From SZUA-254 sp031379665 (lineage in GTDB: Bacteria; Bacteroidota; Ignavibacteria; UBA10030; SZUA-254): a stretch of 64,000 nt of DNA. The notes below the pieces were generated by a model. The model did no database searches, was not told the DNA's origin, and worked only from the letters and a program-made list of their open reading frames with translations. Position numbers and translations under genes: made by a program. Positions 26,826 through 34,545 of the stretch are shown here, piece by piece; the stretch's first letter is position 1, and every line of letters starts with the position of its first letter. Where the stretch lies: positions 14,165 through 78,164 of the forward strand of contig JANNFI010000074.1 of NCBI GenBank assembly GCA_031379665.1, in the 5' to 3' direction.

Positions 26826-27269
26826 TCATTCGCACACCGGATTCCCCTTGTCGAACACAATGCGCCAGCGGCCGGATTCCTCCATCCTCCATATGGAGGT
26901 GAATGTGCCGATGAGCGTCCCGCCGGGATCGTGCACGGGCCCCGTGCTGAGCGCGAGCGTTCCGGACCCGAGGACCTCGACCTTCTCCGGTTCCCAGGAG
27001 AAGGGAGCGTCCGCCTTCTCGTAGTAGTGTTTCCATCCTGCGCTCACCTCCGCCTTCCCGTGTAGCGGCGTATCCCCCAGGAAGAAGACGGCCTCATCGG
27101 AGAGAAACGTCGTGAAGGCGCCGTGATCGCGCGAGGCCATCGTGCCGGCGAAGGCCCGTTCGGTTTCGAAAACATCGTGGACGAGTTTTGACGTGTCGGA
27201 CTCTTGACCAGTCGGGGAGCAACCGGAAACTAGCATCGCCGAGACCAGTAAAACTATTAATCTGGACAT
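26826..27269 (-). CDS. NTF2-like (DUF4440-type) lipoprotein
   Basis: 147 residues: a lipoprotein signal (MSRLIVLLVSAMLVSGC) and an NTF2-like fold recognisable from AFAGTMASRDHGAFTTFLSDEA and GWKHYYEKADAPFSWEPEKVEV to a final WRIVFDKGNPV. DUF4440 proteins bind small ligands or act as accessory proteins, with no general function. The start at 27269 is chosen because the signal peptide begins there and GGATCC lies upstream. Its neighbour downstream is the PD40 gene, 106 bases away. Confidence 0.75.
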   Translation of the reverse strand: MSRLIVLLVSAMLVSGCSPTGQESDTSKLVHDVFETERAFAGTMASRDHGAFTTFLSDEAVFFLGDTPLHGKAEVSAGWKHYYEKADAPFSWEPEKVEVLGSGTLALSTGPVHDPGGTLIGTFTSIWRMEESGRWRIVFDKGNPVCE

Positions 27270-27283
27270 AGGGGATCCTGTCA

Positions 27284-27415
27284 TCAGGAGATTAAAAGGA
27301 TTGTGGGGCCGGTTGGCCGGACGGAAGGCCGGCGGCGGGGGCGACAATGGCGCACCTGCCGAACCGGACTCTTGATGAGCTGGCGCTGTTTATCGATCGT
27401 GTATGTGACTGGCAT
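27284..27415 (-). pseudogene. truncated remnant of a STAS/SpoIIAA-like gene start
   Basis: A good ribosome binding site (GAGGGAGATACGCT) leads into an ATG and the residues MPVTYTIDKQRQLIKS. This looks like the N-terminal strands of small SpoIIAA/STAS-like proteins common in Bacteroidota and Proteobacteria. The frame then turns into low-complexity Arg/Pro text and stops after 43 codons. I read it as the intact 5' end of a gene whose remainder is lost. It could instead be a small real gene. A GGGCGC-GA-GCGCCC palindrome lies just upstream (27457-27470). Confidence 0.4.
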
Positions 27416-27513
27416 AGCGTATCTCCCTCAGGAATGATTGCGCCGGGGAGCATAGCGGGCGCGAGCGCCCGTCCGGTCGAACTGTATGACTGAAAATGTT
27501 GGTCCGGTGTCGA

Positions 27514-28299
27514 TCAGCGGATCGAGTCCCGCACCTCGATCAGGGCGCGGTCGATATCGTCGAGCCGGATCAGCCCGGCCCGGGGGTACTCCAGGTCGAG
27601 CACAACGTACATCGTAATCGAAACTACGAGGGCGTACATCACCATATGGAACACGCTCCGCTTCCCCTTCCGCCGCTTCGACATCGCGTAGCCGGCCAGC
27701 AGTGCGCTGATGAGCGCGATGGCCACCAGCAATGCGAAGATGAGGCCGGGAATATGCGTAAACATTGCGATCTTCCGGGTCGTGGTAATGTCGATCATTT
27801 CGTTGAGCGCCGGGATGATCAGAGCCCGGGCCGGCAGGAGGGTGGGGTCGCTCTTGATCGAAGCCATCGTACCGGACCAGATCTTATTCTGCAGCTCGGC
27901 GCCACGGTCGAGCTCCCGCAGGACTTCGTCCAACGTCGCACTGTTCCCGAAGACCGCGATGCGCGAGTCGACGTACATCCTGAAAAGATCGCGCATCGCC
28001 GGCTGGTCGGCGTCGGGGAGCAGATCAATGCGGAGGTACGCCGTGCCGATGGCGTTGGCCTCACTCACGATCATCGCGCGGCGGGCGTCGAGGCGCGCTG
28101 TGGCGCCCGAGAAGGAAAACGCCAGCAGGAGGCCGAACAGCGCGAACACGGCAGCCTCAATGGCGCCGGTTCCCCCCTCACTTTCGTCGGGATCCTTCGC
28201 GGCCTTCCGCAATCCGACACGGAACCCGATTTCAAGGGAGGCCAGCATCGCCACGAACAGGGCGAGGCCAAGTTCGGGCAGCCATTCAAAGATCATCAT
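27514..28299 (-). CDS. DUF4239 (bestrophin-like) membrane protein
   Basis: 261 residues with two N-terminal helices (LGLALFVAMLASLEIGF; AVFALFGLLLAFSFSGA), a soluble central part (ARRAMIVSEANAIGTAYLRIDLLP) and two C-terminal helices. The segment ALFGLLLAFSFSGATARLDARR and the EANAIGTAYLR that follows are hallmarks of the DUF4239 family, which is distantly linked to bestrophin channels. An ion-channel role is possible but not shown. It stands alone; the next gene (OsmC) ends 54 bases upstream of its start. Confidence 0.82.
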   Translation of the reverse strand: MMIFEWLPELGLALFVAMLASLEIGFRVGLRKAAKDPDESEGGTGAIEAAVFALFGLLLAFSFSGATARLDARRAMIVSEANAIGTAYLRIDLLPDADQPAMRDLFRMYVDSRIAVFGNSATLDEVLRELDRGAELQNKIWSGTMASIKSDPTLLPARALIIPALNEMIDITTTRKIAMFTHIPGLIFALLVAIALISALLAGYAMSKRRKGKRSVFHMVMYALVVSITMYVVLDLEYPRAGLIRLDDIDRALIEVRDSIR

Positions 28300-28353
28300 C
28301 TACGCATCGACGGTTGTGTCCGATCAACGGATTCGACCCGGCGGGCGTCCGAC

Positions 28354-28785
28354 CTACGACACCAGCTTCGCGTCCATCGTGATGGTGGTGCCCGGCTTCA
28401 GGAGGCGCGAGATCGGGCAGCCCTCCTTCGCGTTCTTCGCGGCCTGCTCAAACGCCACGGGGTCCGCTCCCGGCACCTTCGCCTGCATGTCGAGATGGAT
28501 CGCTGTCACTGTCATCCCGGCGTCGGTCTTCTCGAGGGTGACGGTCGCCGTCGTCTCGATGCTTTCGGCGGTCATCCCGGCGTTGCCGAGCTGACCAGAG
28601 AAGGCCATTGAGAAGCAGCCCGCGTGGGCCGCGGCGATCAGCTCTTCGGGGTTCGTGCCGACGCCGTTTTCGAAGCGGGTGCCGAATGAGTACTGCGCGT
28701 TCGCGAGAGCGCCGCTATCCGTGGAAACAGTTCCCTTACCGTCCTTGAGGCCGCCCTTCCAGACGGCTGATCCTTTGCGTTTCAT
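28354..28785 (-). CDS. OsmC family peroxiredoxin
   Basis: 143 residues, the standard length. It reduces organic hydroperoxides using two redox cysteines, Cys57 (AAHAGCFSM) and Cys123 (EGCPISRLL). The NPEELIAAAHAGCF motif distinguishes the OsmC branch from Ohr. Cytoplasmic. The ATG at 28785 is preceded by AGGAAAAACG; the longer open frame to 29214 is noncoding upstream of this. A TTGATT-17-TACCTT promoter lies at 28874-28902. Thioredoxin-fold and DUF6624 genes upstream suggest a stress cluster. Confidence 0.92.
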   Translation of the reverse strand: MKRKGSAVWKGGLKDGKGTVSTDSGALANAQYSFGTRFENGVGTNPEELIAAAHAGCFSMAFSGQLGNAGMTAESIETTATVTLEKTDAGMTVTAIHLDMQAKVPGADPVAFEQAAKNAKEGCPISRLLKPGTTITMDAKLVS

Positions 28786-28873
28786 CGTTTTTCCTGAATG
28801 ATATGGTGAATACGAAGATTGAATGAGGGTTTTTCGCGCCGGGCGGGTGCATCGACGCCGTGACGATCCCACA

Positions 28874-28902
28874 AAGGTAGAAGAGAAGGGGATGAAAATC
28901 AA
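28874..28902 (-). promoter_or_regulatory. possible promoter of the OsmC gene
   Basis: Minus strand TTGATT (28897-28902), 17-bp spacer, TACCTT (28874-28879). The same boxes and the same TTGATTTTCA start recur at 32002-32030. Confidence 0.45.
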
Positions 28903-28936
28903 ATCGCCCGGAATGTCGTCCCATGCCGCACCTACG

Positions 28937-29902
28937 CTACGGTTTCTTCTGCGAAGCCGCCTTCTCCCTCGATGATTCTTCCTTCTTGTACTCTGCGGGG
29001 TTCCAAACGATCCCCCAGCGTTTGACATAATCGGCGAGTGTGCCGAGTCCCATATCCGCCCTTCGTCTGTCCACATTGTCGGGATCATCGAGCGGGAGGA
29101 TGTAATTACTCCCGGTCTTTTCATCCGTCCCGATCTGGCTTCCATACAATTGTTTCCTTCCTTCGCCAAGCGCCACCCGGTCTTCGAGCAACGCGAGGTT
29201 GCTCGCCGGGGCATTGCCTTTCTTCACGGCATCCCTCATCATTGGCAGGTACGTCTGCTGGGTAGTGATGTCGGCGTGCTGGATCACGAGGAAGAGGGCC
29301 TGGTTCGCCTGGCCCCCGACTTTGTCGGCGCCCACCCATCCCTTCTCATCGAGGATCGCTTTCACCTTCAGCAGGTTGACGCTGTCCCGGTATGCCATGA
29401 TTTTTCCGAGGCTGTCGGCGGCGGGGTCGTCCCGGCCCGATTTATCGACCACGGCTATGAACTCCCTGCGGATGCCCTGGTCGGCTTCGTGGATCGCCAG
29501 CAGTTCCTTCTGGAGTGGTTTGTCGTAGTGTTTCTCAATCTCCTCCACGATCTTCCGGAGCCTGCCAGTGATTTCGGTCCAGCCCGCGGTAGCGCGGAGT
29601 GATGCCAGGTCGGTGTCGGTTTCCAGATGGTTCAGGTTCTTCCACCCCCGCGCGATGGAACTGTCGAGCCAGGCAAACGCGAACAATGTGTCACCCGAGA
29701 GCGCCGCGGAACAGGCGCCGTTATAGTAGTTGAGAAAAGAGCCCGGTTGCAGGGCGAACGCCGAGCGGTACGCCGAGAAGGACCCGGCAAAGTCATTTGC
29801 GGCATAGAGCGACTCCGCTGTGGAGATCAGCGAGCCGTGCGGTTGGCTGTACGCGGTCGATCCGAGGAGGAGAAGTGTGCTGATGAGAAATGCGCGAAAC
29901 AT
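28937..29902 (-). CDS. secreted TPR-like DUF6624 protein
   Basis: 321 residues: signal peptide (MFRAFLISTLLLLGSTAYSQ), a TPR-like helical part (AESLYAANDFAGSFSAYRSAFALQPG), and a C-terminal DUF6624 domain with the conserved order KAILDEKGWVGADKVGGQANQ, LVIQHADITTQQ, LALLEDRVALGEGRKQLYGSQ. The domain's function is not known. Periplasmic or secreted. The C-terminus is Lys/Glu-rich. The ATG at 29902 opens the signal peptide; there is no strong Shine-Dalgarno. It follows the thioredoxin-fold gene by 13 bases, so they share an mRNA. Confidence 0.83.
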   Translation of the reverse strand: MFRAFLISTLLLLGSTAYSQPHGSLISTAESLYAANDFAGSFSAYRSAFALQPGSFLNYYNGACSAALSGDTLFAFAWLDSSIARGWKNLNHLETDTDLASLRATAGWTEITGRLRKIVEEIEKHYDKPLQKELLAIHEADQGIRREFIAVVDKSGRDDPAADSLGKIMAYRDSVNLLKVKAILDEKGWVGADKVGGQANQALFLVIQHADITTQQTYLPMMRDAVKKGNAPASNLALLEDRVALGEGRKQLYGSQIGTDEKTGSNYILPLDDPDNVDRRRADMGLGTLADYVKRWGIVWNPAEYKKEESSREKAASQKKP

Positions 29903-29915
29903 CGTGAGACCCGGT

Positions 29916-30458
29916 CTACGATGCCCACTTGATGGTGCACCCGACCGAGTGGGTCTCGGGAACATTGACAGGCTTGCCGGCGAGCACCGCGTCGACGGCG
30001 TCGCGCAGGTAGAACTCCTTCGCCTCCGCGGGGACCTTCCAGTTGTCATCAAGCTTGCCCGAGTAACGAAGTTTCCGGTCCTTGTCGAACACGAAGAACT
30101 GCGGTGTGTGTGTCGCACCGAAGGCGTTGGCGGCTGCCTGGTCGGCGTCGCGCAGGTACGCGAAATTGAATTTCCGGTGGGCGGCCCTCCTCACCATCTC
30201 GTCGTAACCGTCATCGGGATAGTTCTTCTCGTCGTTTGAATTGATCGCGACGAGACGGACACCGTTCGCTTCGTAGGTCCGCTGGAAGTCCATCATCCTG
30301 TCTTCGTAGGCCTGGACGTACGGACAATGGTTACAGGAAAAAAAGACGACGAGGACCGGTTCCTTGAATTCGGCATAGGAGTGTGTCTTGCCGTCGACTC
30401 CGCGCAGGCCGGCGAAATGGGGAAGCGATTGACCGATGGCGAGCTGTTGACGGGGCAT
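29916..30458 (-). CDS. thioredoxin-fold (AhpC/TSA-like) redox protein
   Basis: 180 residues without signal peptide. The redox motif is Cys42-Asn-His-Cys45 in FFSCNHCPYVQAYEDRM, the signature of a widespread group annotated as thioredoxin family proteins within the peroxiredoxin-like superfamily. A later ATHTPQFFVFD carries the cis-proline (TP) and GKLDDNW follows. It probably catalyses thiol-disulfide exchange in the cytoplasm; the partner is unknown. GAGGG precedes the ATG. Neighbouring genes (DUF6624, ABM monooxygenase, OsmC) fit an oxidative-stress or detoxification setting. Confidence 0.87.
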   Translation of the reverse strand: MPRQQLAIGQSLPHFAGLRGVDGKTHSYAEFKEPVLVVFFSCNHCPYVQAYEDRMMDFQRTYEANGVRLVAINSNDEKNYPDDGYDEMVRRAAHRKFNFAYLRDADQAAANAFGATHTPQFFVFDKDRKLRYSGKLDDNWKVPAEAKEFYLRDAVDAVLAGKPVNVPETHSVGCTIKWAS

Positions 30459-30541
30459 CGTAGACCCTCAAAAAATGAAAGTAACCGAACCAAATTGCGG
30501 ATGGTTGAATGGATAACCGCGGCAAAGAGATTTGCTGCGGG

Positions 30542-30901
30542 TCAGCGGGCGAAACCCCCGAACGGCGACATGAACATCGCGCCCTGTGCGGCGAGGGCCT
30601 TCTTCAGATCGTCGGCAGGCCGGCCGTGGACGACCATCTTTTTAATCTCGAGGCATCCCACGAACCGGCCGGCGAAGTTCTTCATGAACGACGCGGAATG
30701 GGTCATCGCGGCCGCGGAGTCCGCATACCGTTCGTAGAGACTGCACCGCTTCGAGTCCTCACTGATGGTCCATTCGTAGTTCAGTGTCCCCGGCTCGTTC
30801 GCCTTCGTCGCGTCGACCATCTCCTGCATCAGGTTTTTAAGCTCTTCGAGTTTGCCTTCCCTGACGATCGTTTCGACTGTCCAATAGATGTGTGTGCTCA
30901 T
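30542..30901 (-). CDS. antibiotic biosynthesis monooxygenase (ABM) domain protein
   Basis: 119 residues with a single ABM ferredoxin-like fold: HIYWTVETIVREGKLEELKNL, then EPGTLNYEWTISEDSKRCSLYERYADSAA and MTHSASFMKNFA. The family (YgiN/ActVA-Orf6-like) forms dimers that oxidise quinols or similar compounds without cofactor; some members only bind. The start is clear: AGGAGTAATTTG stands just before ATG at 30901. It lies between a redox protein and a small exported protein, in the same direction. Confidence 0.83.
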   Translation of the reverse strand: MSTHIYWTVETIVREGKLEELKNLMQEMVDATKANEPGTLNYEWTISEDSKRCSLYERYADSAAAMTHSASFMKNFAGRFVGCLEIKKMVVHGRPADDLKKALAAQGAMFMSPFGGFAR

Positions 30902-30943
30902 CAAATTACTCCTGTATGATTGGTGTGGTTGATTCCGGCGCGG

Positions 30944-31585
30944 TCATTTCTTCTTCAGGACCTCGATCGAAATGACGGGGTGGATTTCCCAGGAGGTCGC
31001 GCGCCAGTTCTTTTTCCCGCCCGGGTTGGTGTTCTCGGACTCGTCCTTGTACTGCCAGTCGTAGAGCATCCAGCCGCGGATCCGCACCCATTTGTTCTTG
31101 AGCGTTTTTTTCAGCGCGTCGGTACTCCAGTCGACGCCACGTTTCCTCATCACTTCGCGCCAGCGGGGCGTGACCTCGGCGATGACCTGGCGGGCCGCGC
31201 CCTTCTCCTTTGGGTCGAGCACCAGGACGATGTGCGTGTCGCGGTACTTCGGGTCCTCGGCGTTGCAGTTGCAGCTTTCGACCCCGCCGATCTTGACGTC
31301 GGTAACGTACCCCTCAATTTCCGCCGCCTCGGAATTCGTGAAACGTTTCCGGTCGTCGCCGCGCTCGAGCATCGATTGCAGGCTGATACCGTATCGCGTG
31401 TAATCCTCGGGCATCGGCCGTTCGTAGCGGTTCTTGAGGCGATTGAGTTTTCGGGATTCCGTCCCCTGGGCGCTGCCCGCCATGGCGCAGCCGTTGAATT
31501 TTTCCTGTGCGGCGAGGGGAGAAAGGCAAAGCAGGAGGACGGTGACGAGTACCGGGGCGAGAGTGGGGACCAGTCGTGATTTCAT
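30944..31585 (-). CDS. exported hypothetical protein with OB-like C-terminal region
   Basis: 213 residues with a signal peptide (MKSRLVPTLAPVLVTVLLLCLSPLAAQ). The mature part contains an isolated Cys (NGCAMAG), then a region EIEGYVTDVKIGGVESCNCN, DTHIVLVLD, VIAEVTPRW, KWVRIRGWMLYDWQY and SWEIHPVISIEV. I recall this order from a recurring family of periplasmic OB-fold-like proteins without known function; that is memory, not a search. The Cys-Asn-Cys could bind a metal. GGAG lies 7 bases before the ATG at 31585, so it is preferred to 31597. Confidence 0.65.
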   Translation of the reverse strand: MKSRLVPTLAPVLVTVLLLCLSPLAAQEKFNGCAMAGSAQGTESRKLNRLKNRYERPMPEDYTRYGISLQSMLERGDDRKRFTNSEAAEIEGYVTDVKIGGVESCNCNAEDPKYRDTHIVLVLDPKEKGAARQVIAEVTPRWREVMRKRGVDWSTDALKKTLKNKWVRIRGWMLYDWQYKDESENTNPGGKKNWRATSWEIHPVISIEVLKKK

Positions 31586-31612
31586 GAGGTACTCCATCGA
31601 AATCAGGCGAAT

Positions 31613-31996
31613 TCAGCTTTTAGTGGAGAGGTGGAGCTTGTGCATGATCCGGTGGGCGACGGGAGCGATGATGACCCCGGCCGCGACCAGGAAGACGATT
31701 CCTGAGAAGAGCGCGTAGAACGACGCGAACACTTTCCCCGCGGTCGTGCTCAACGCGTCCACCGGCCCCATCCCGCCGAGGATCATCGAGGCGTTCAGGA
31801 GCGCGTCGAGCCAGTCGAGACCTTCGGCGAACCGGTACCCCGCAACCCCGATCGCGAGTGATCCCCCGAGGATTCCGGAGGCAGCCGATAGGTGGCCGAG
31901 GACCCGTTTCCGGTATTTCTCCCTGACCAGGAGCGGCTCGGACTTATGTTCGTACCCGAGGGACGGGAATATTTTCGAACGCGATCTATCCTGCAC
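31613..31996 (-). CDS. small predicted membrane protein
   Basis: 127 residues. A basic N-terminal part (KYRKRVLGHL) is followed by a helix GILGGSLAIGVAGYRFAEGLD, a re-entrant-looking or short segment ALLNASMILGGMGPVDALSTTAG, a last helix FYALFSGIVFLVAAGVIIAPVAH and a His-rich tail (HRIMHKLHL). The order helix, short pore-like loop, helix resembles two-helix ion channel cores, but no selectivity filter is evident. It starts with GTG, the first start after an in-frame stop. Promoter boxes end 5 bases before it, so the mRNA may be leaderless. Confidence 0.6.
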   Translation of the reverse strand: MQDRSRSKIFPSLGYEHKSEPLLVREKYRKRVLGHLSAASGILGGSLAIGVAGYRFAEGLDWLDALLNASMILGGMGPVDALSTTAGKVFASFYALFSGIVFLVAAGVIIAPVAHRIMHKLHLSTKS

Positions 31997-32001
31997 GGAG
32001 A

Positions 32002-32030
32002 AAGGTAGAGGAATGCAGGCTGAAAATCAA
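32002..32030 (-). promoter_or_regulatory. promoter abutting the GTG start of the small membrane protein gene
   Basis: Minus strand TTGATT (32025-32030), 17-bp spacer, TACCTT (32002-32007). Expected initiation at about 31995-31996 coincides with the GTG. Confidence 0.5.
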
Positions 32031-32051
32031 CACGGTGTCATCAGCTCCTGC

Positions 32052-33278
32052 TTACGTCAATAAGGTCCCGAGCGGCACGGCCCAGAGTTTGTCCCCCAGT
32101 TTCGCGGTTTGCGTACCGTTGTATGCGAGGATGCCCGCGCGGCAGGATGGAGTCTTTTCCAAAAATATTTTCAGCGAAACCAGATCGTCGCCGGACCAGC
32201 GGCGGCCGGCCTTGATCTCCAACGCGACGCAGGTTTTCCCGTGCTCGATGACGAAATCCACTTCGTGCCTCCCCTGCACATGCCAGTATGAAACGCGTGC
32301 GTCCGGAAGCCACGACTCAATGATCGATGAAATATTCTGCAAGACATATGTCTCAAGCAGCACCCCGCGAAGGCGTTCGTTATCGGCGCTACCGAGCCTG
32401 TCTACTCCGGCGAGATGACATGCGACGCCGGAGTCGGCAACGTACAGTTTGGGCGCCTTGATCAGGCGGCTGGAACGGCTTCGGAGGAACGGTCCGAGCC
32501 GTCTGAACAGGAAGGATGTCTCGGCGAGTCGCAGGTATCGGGTTGTCGTTGCGACGGAGAGCAGCGTATCGCGCGCGAGCTGGCTCGTGTTGAGAATATG
32601 TCCGCTTCGAAGTGCCGCCAGTTTAATGAGGTTTCTGAATCCGAGCGTATCGTCGACCCGCGCTATATCGCGAATGTCCCGCTCGACATACGTCTGCTCA
32701 TAACTCCGGAACCAAAGGGATGCGTTGGAATGAGTTAATTCCATTGCCGAGGGCATTCCCCCCAGGAGCACGTCATCGTCGTTTATCGGCACGCCGACTC
32801 CCTGTGATGGTCCCTTCGTTCCGGTCAGAATATTAACGAGAAAGGGTTCTGGCCCGATGGCCCCGCTGATTTCACGACGGGAAAACGGGTGGAGCGTGAG
32901 ATAGATTGCGCGGCCGGCGAGGCTTTCCGCCATCGCTTTCAACAGGGAGAAATTAGCAGAACCGGAGAGGACAAATCTTCCCGGTGTCCGTTTCCGATCG
33001 ACCGCGCGCTTCACCGCCGTCAACAGTTCGGGAGCCTTCTGCGCCTCATCGATGATGACACGATCGCCAGCCTCGATCAACGCTTCCGGCTGTGCCGTGG
33101 CCGTCCTGAGAGTCGGGAAGTCGTCGAGGGTGAGGTACGTGAATTGTTTTAAAAGAGGATCGTTCTGCAGAAAAGTCGTTTTACCCGTCTGCCGCATCCC
33201 GGTAATGACCACGACCGGCATGGACTGCAAGGCCGGCTCGACGACGGACCTGATTTCGCGATGAAGGTATGGTGTCAT
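32052..33278 (-). CDS. AAA_14/DUF4143 ATP-binding protein
   Basis: 408 residues. Walker A is GMRQTGKT (27-34), followed by a Walker B-like VIIDEAQKAPELL and the sensor-like VLSGSANFSLL. The C-terminal half is DUF4143 (VDFVIEHGKTCVALEIKAGRRW), which looks nuclease-like. These proteins are frequent, patchily distributed and without clear function; they often travel by horizontal transfer. A strong promoter lies at 33315-33342 and the gene is monocistronic. There is no Shine-Dalgarno before either ATG (33278 or 33296). Confidence 0.88.
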   Translation of the reverse strand: MTPYLHREIRSVVEPALQSMPVVVITGMRQTGKTTFLQNDPLLKQFTYLTLDDFPTLRTATAQPEALIEAGDRVIIDEAQKAPELLTAVKRAVDRKRTPGRFVLSGSANFSLLKAMAESLAGRAIYLTLHPFSRREISGAIGPEPFLVNILTGTKGPSQGVGVPINDDDVLLGGMPSAMELTHSNASLWFRSYEQTYVERDIRDIARVDDTLGFRNLIKLAALRSGHILNTSQLARDTLLSVATTTRYLRLAETSFLFRRLGPFLRSRSSRLIKAPKLYVADSGVACHLAGVDRLGSADNERLRGVLLETYVLQNISSIIESWLPDARVSYWHVQGRHEVDFVIEHGKTCVALEIKAGRRWSGDDLVSLKIFLEKTPSCRAGILAYNGTQTAKLGDKLWAVPLGTLLT

Positions 33279-33314
33279 GATTATATAGGATGACATGTCT
33301 TAAAGACACTATGT

Positions 33315-33342
33315 AATATACAATCATGACAGGCAATGTCAA
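33315..33342 (-). promoter_or_regulatory. sigma70-type promoter of the AAA_14 gene
   Basis: Minus strand TTGACA (33337-33342), 16-bp spacer, TATATT (33315-33320), about 37 bases before the ATG. Confidence 0.65.
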
Positions 33343-33487
33343 GTATGCCCTTCAAAACCGCTATTATTCAGCCTTTGGAGGTGTTATGGAATTGCTCCGA
33401 GGTGGTGGAAAGGGAAGCCGGTAAAGGGAATCGTGCAAGGTCAACGTGAAATTGATTTATTAGCGACGATTATATAATTTGACGTCT

Positions 33488-34462
33488 ATGATGCGGACTA
33501 TTTACCATTTCCTTTTCCTCTCCTACGCCGTAATGGTGGCCGCCGGCCGCCTCCCGGCCCAGACCGACGAAACGGTCTTTTATCCCACCGCCGATTCCCA
33601 GCGGAGCGGACCCCTGGTTTCCGCCACGACGGCGATGGAGACCGCGTGGGACCTCATCAAGAATCCGTTTATCGACAGCGTGTCGGAAAGCCCGGCGAAG
33701 ACCGCCCTGGTCAGGCGAGGATTCAGGATCTTACTCCAGACAAATGAATACGCGCCGCGGTTCACCGGCAACAAGATGACTTGCGGCGACTGCCACCTCA
33801 ATGCGGGACAGCGGGAGAAGGCTCTCCCGCTCGTCGGTACCGGGGTCCGCTATCCCGATTTCAACAAGCGGTCGGCCAGGGTATTTTCGATGACGGACAG
33901 GGTGGTGGGCTGCTTCCTTAGGAGTATGAACGGAACGGGAGTGTCCGGTATGATCACGGCGCACGATCCGGATTCCGCCGCGGCAGCGATCGCGGGATCG
34001 GAAGAAGTGCAGGCGCTGGTGGCATACATCGACTGGATCTCGGAGGGATATGCCGCGGGTGACACACTCCCCTGGCGGGGATTGAACGTGATTCCCGAAT
34101 CCGCGCTCGTCCAGATCGCCGTGCTCGATTCACTTCGGGGCGCCGGACTCTACCTCGATCGGTGCGTCAACTGCCACGGGGAGAACGGGCAGGGAGTTGC
34201 CATCGGAGACATCAAGGCCGGACCCCTGTGGGGCCCGGCCTCGTGGAACGACGGCGCCGGCGCGGCGCGGGTGTACACGCTCGCCGGGATGATCCGCCAC
34301 ATGATGCCCTTTCTCGACCCGGGGAGCCTCACGGACGAGGAAGCCCAGCAGATCGCCTACTTCATCTGCTCCCAACCCAGGCCGGTCTACCCGTTCAAAT
34401 CGTCCGATTACCTGAAGGTCAAGGTGCCGGTCGACGCCCTCTATTATAGTCCAACGCGCTGA
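33488..34462 (+). CDS. di-heme cytochrome c, TsdA-like
   Basis: 324 residues with a signal peptide (FLFLSYAVMVAAGRLPAQ) and two heme sites, CGDCH at 99-103 and CVNCH at 226-230. The region PLVGTGVRYPDFNKRSARVFSMTDRVVGCF and RSMNGTG matches thiosulfate dehydrogenase/TsdA-type cytochromes, in which a Cys (here probably Cys142) is the distal ligand of one heme. It would oxidise thiosulfate to tetrathionate or act in reverse, in the periplasm. No other sulfur gene is next to it. TATAAT at 33473-33478 lies 9 bases before the ATG and no Shine-Dalgarno is present. A TTG at 33479 is an alternative start. A 12-codon frame with a good binding site lies upstream (33386-33424). Confidence 0.82.
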   Translation: MMRTIYHFLFLSYAVMVAAGRLPAQTDETVFYPTADSQRSGPLVSATTAMETAWDLIKNPFIDSVSESPAKTALVRRGFRILLQTNEYAPRFTGNKMTCGDCHLNAGQREKALPLVGTGVRYPDFNKRSARVFSMTDRVVGCFLRSMNGTGVSGMITAHDPDSAAAAIAGSEEVQALVAYIDWISEGYAAGDTLPWRGLNVIPESALVQIAVLDSLRGAGLYLDRCVNCHGENGQGVAIGDIKAGPLWGPASWNDGAGAARVYTLAGMIRHMMPFLDPGSLTDEEAQQIAYFICSQPRPVYPFKSSDYLKVKVPVDALYYSPTR

Positions 34463-34545
34463 TTAAACCCGGACCGCTGATCGCCGTGACCGCATAGATC
34501 CCCGTGATTGCTACCCCCCCACGACGGGCGGGGGTTCGCCGATAC

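Noticed and set aside
27457..27470. GGGCGC-GA-GCGCCC palindrome as terminator of the DUF4239 gene
   Set aside because: No T-run and short arms; kept only as a note in the remnant entry.
34513..34535. GC stem between the convergent TsdA-like and Tat genes as terminator
   Set aside because: No T-run on either strand; at best a weak pause site.
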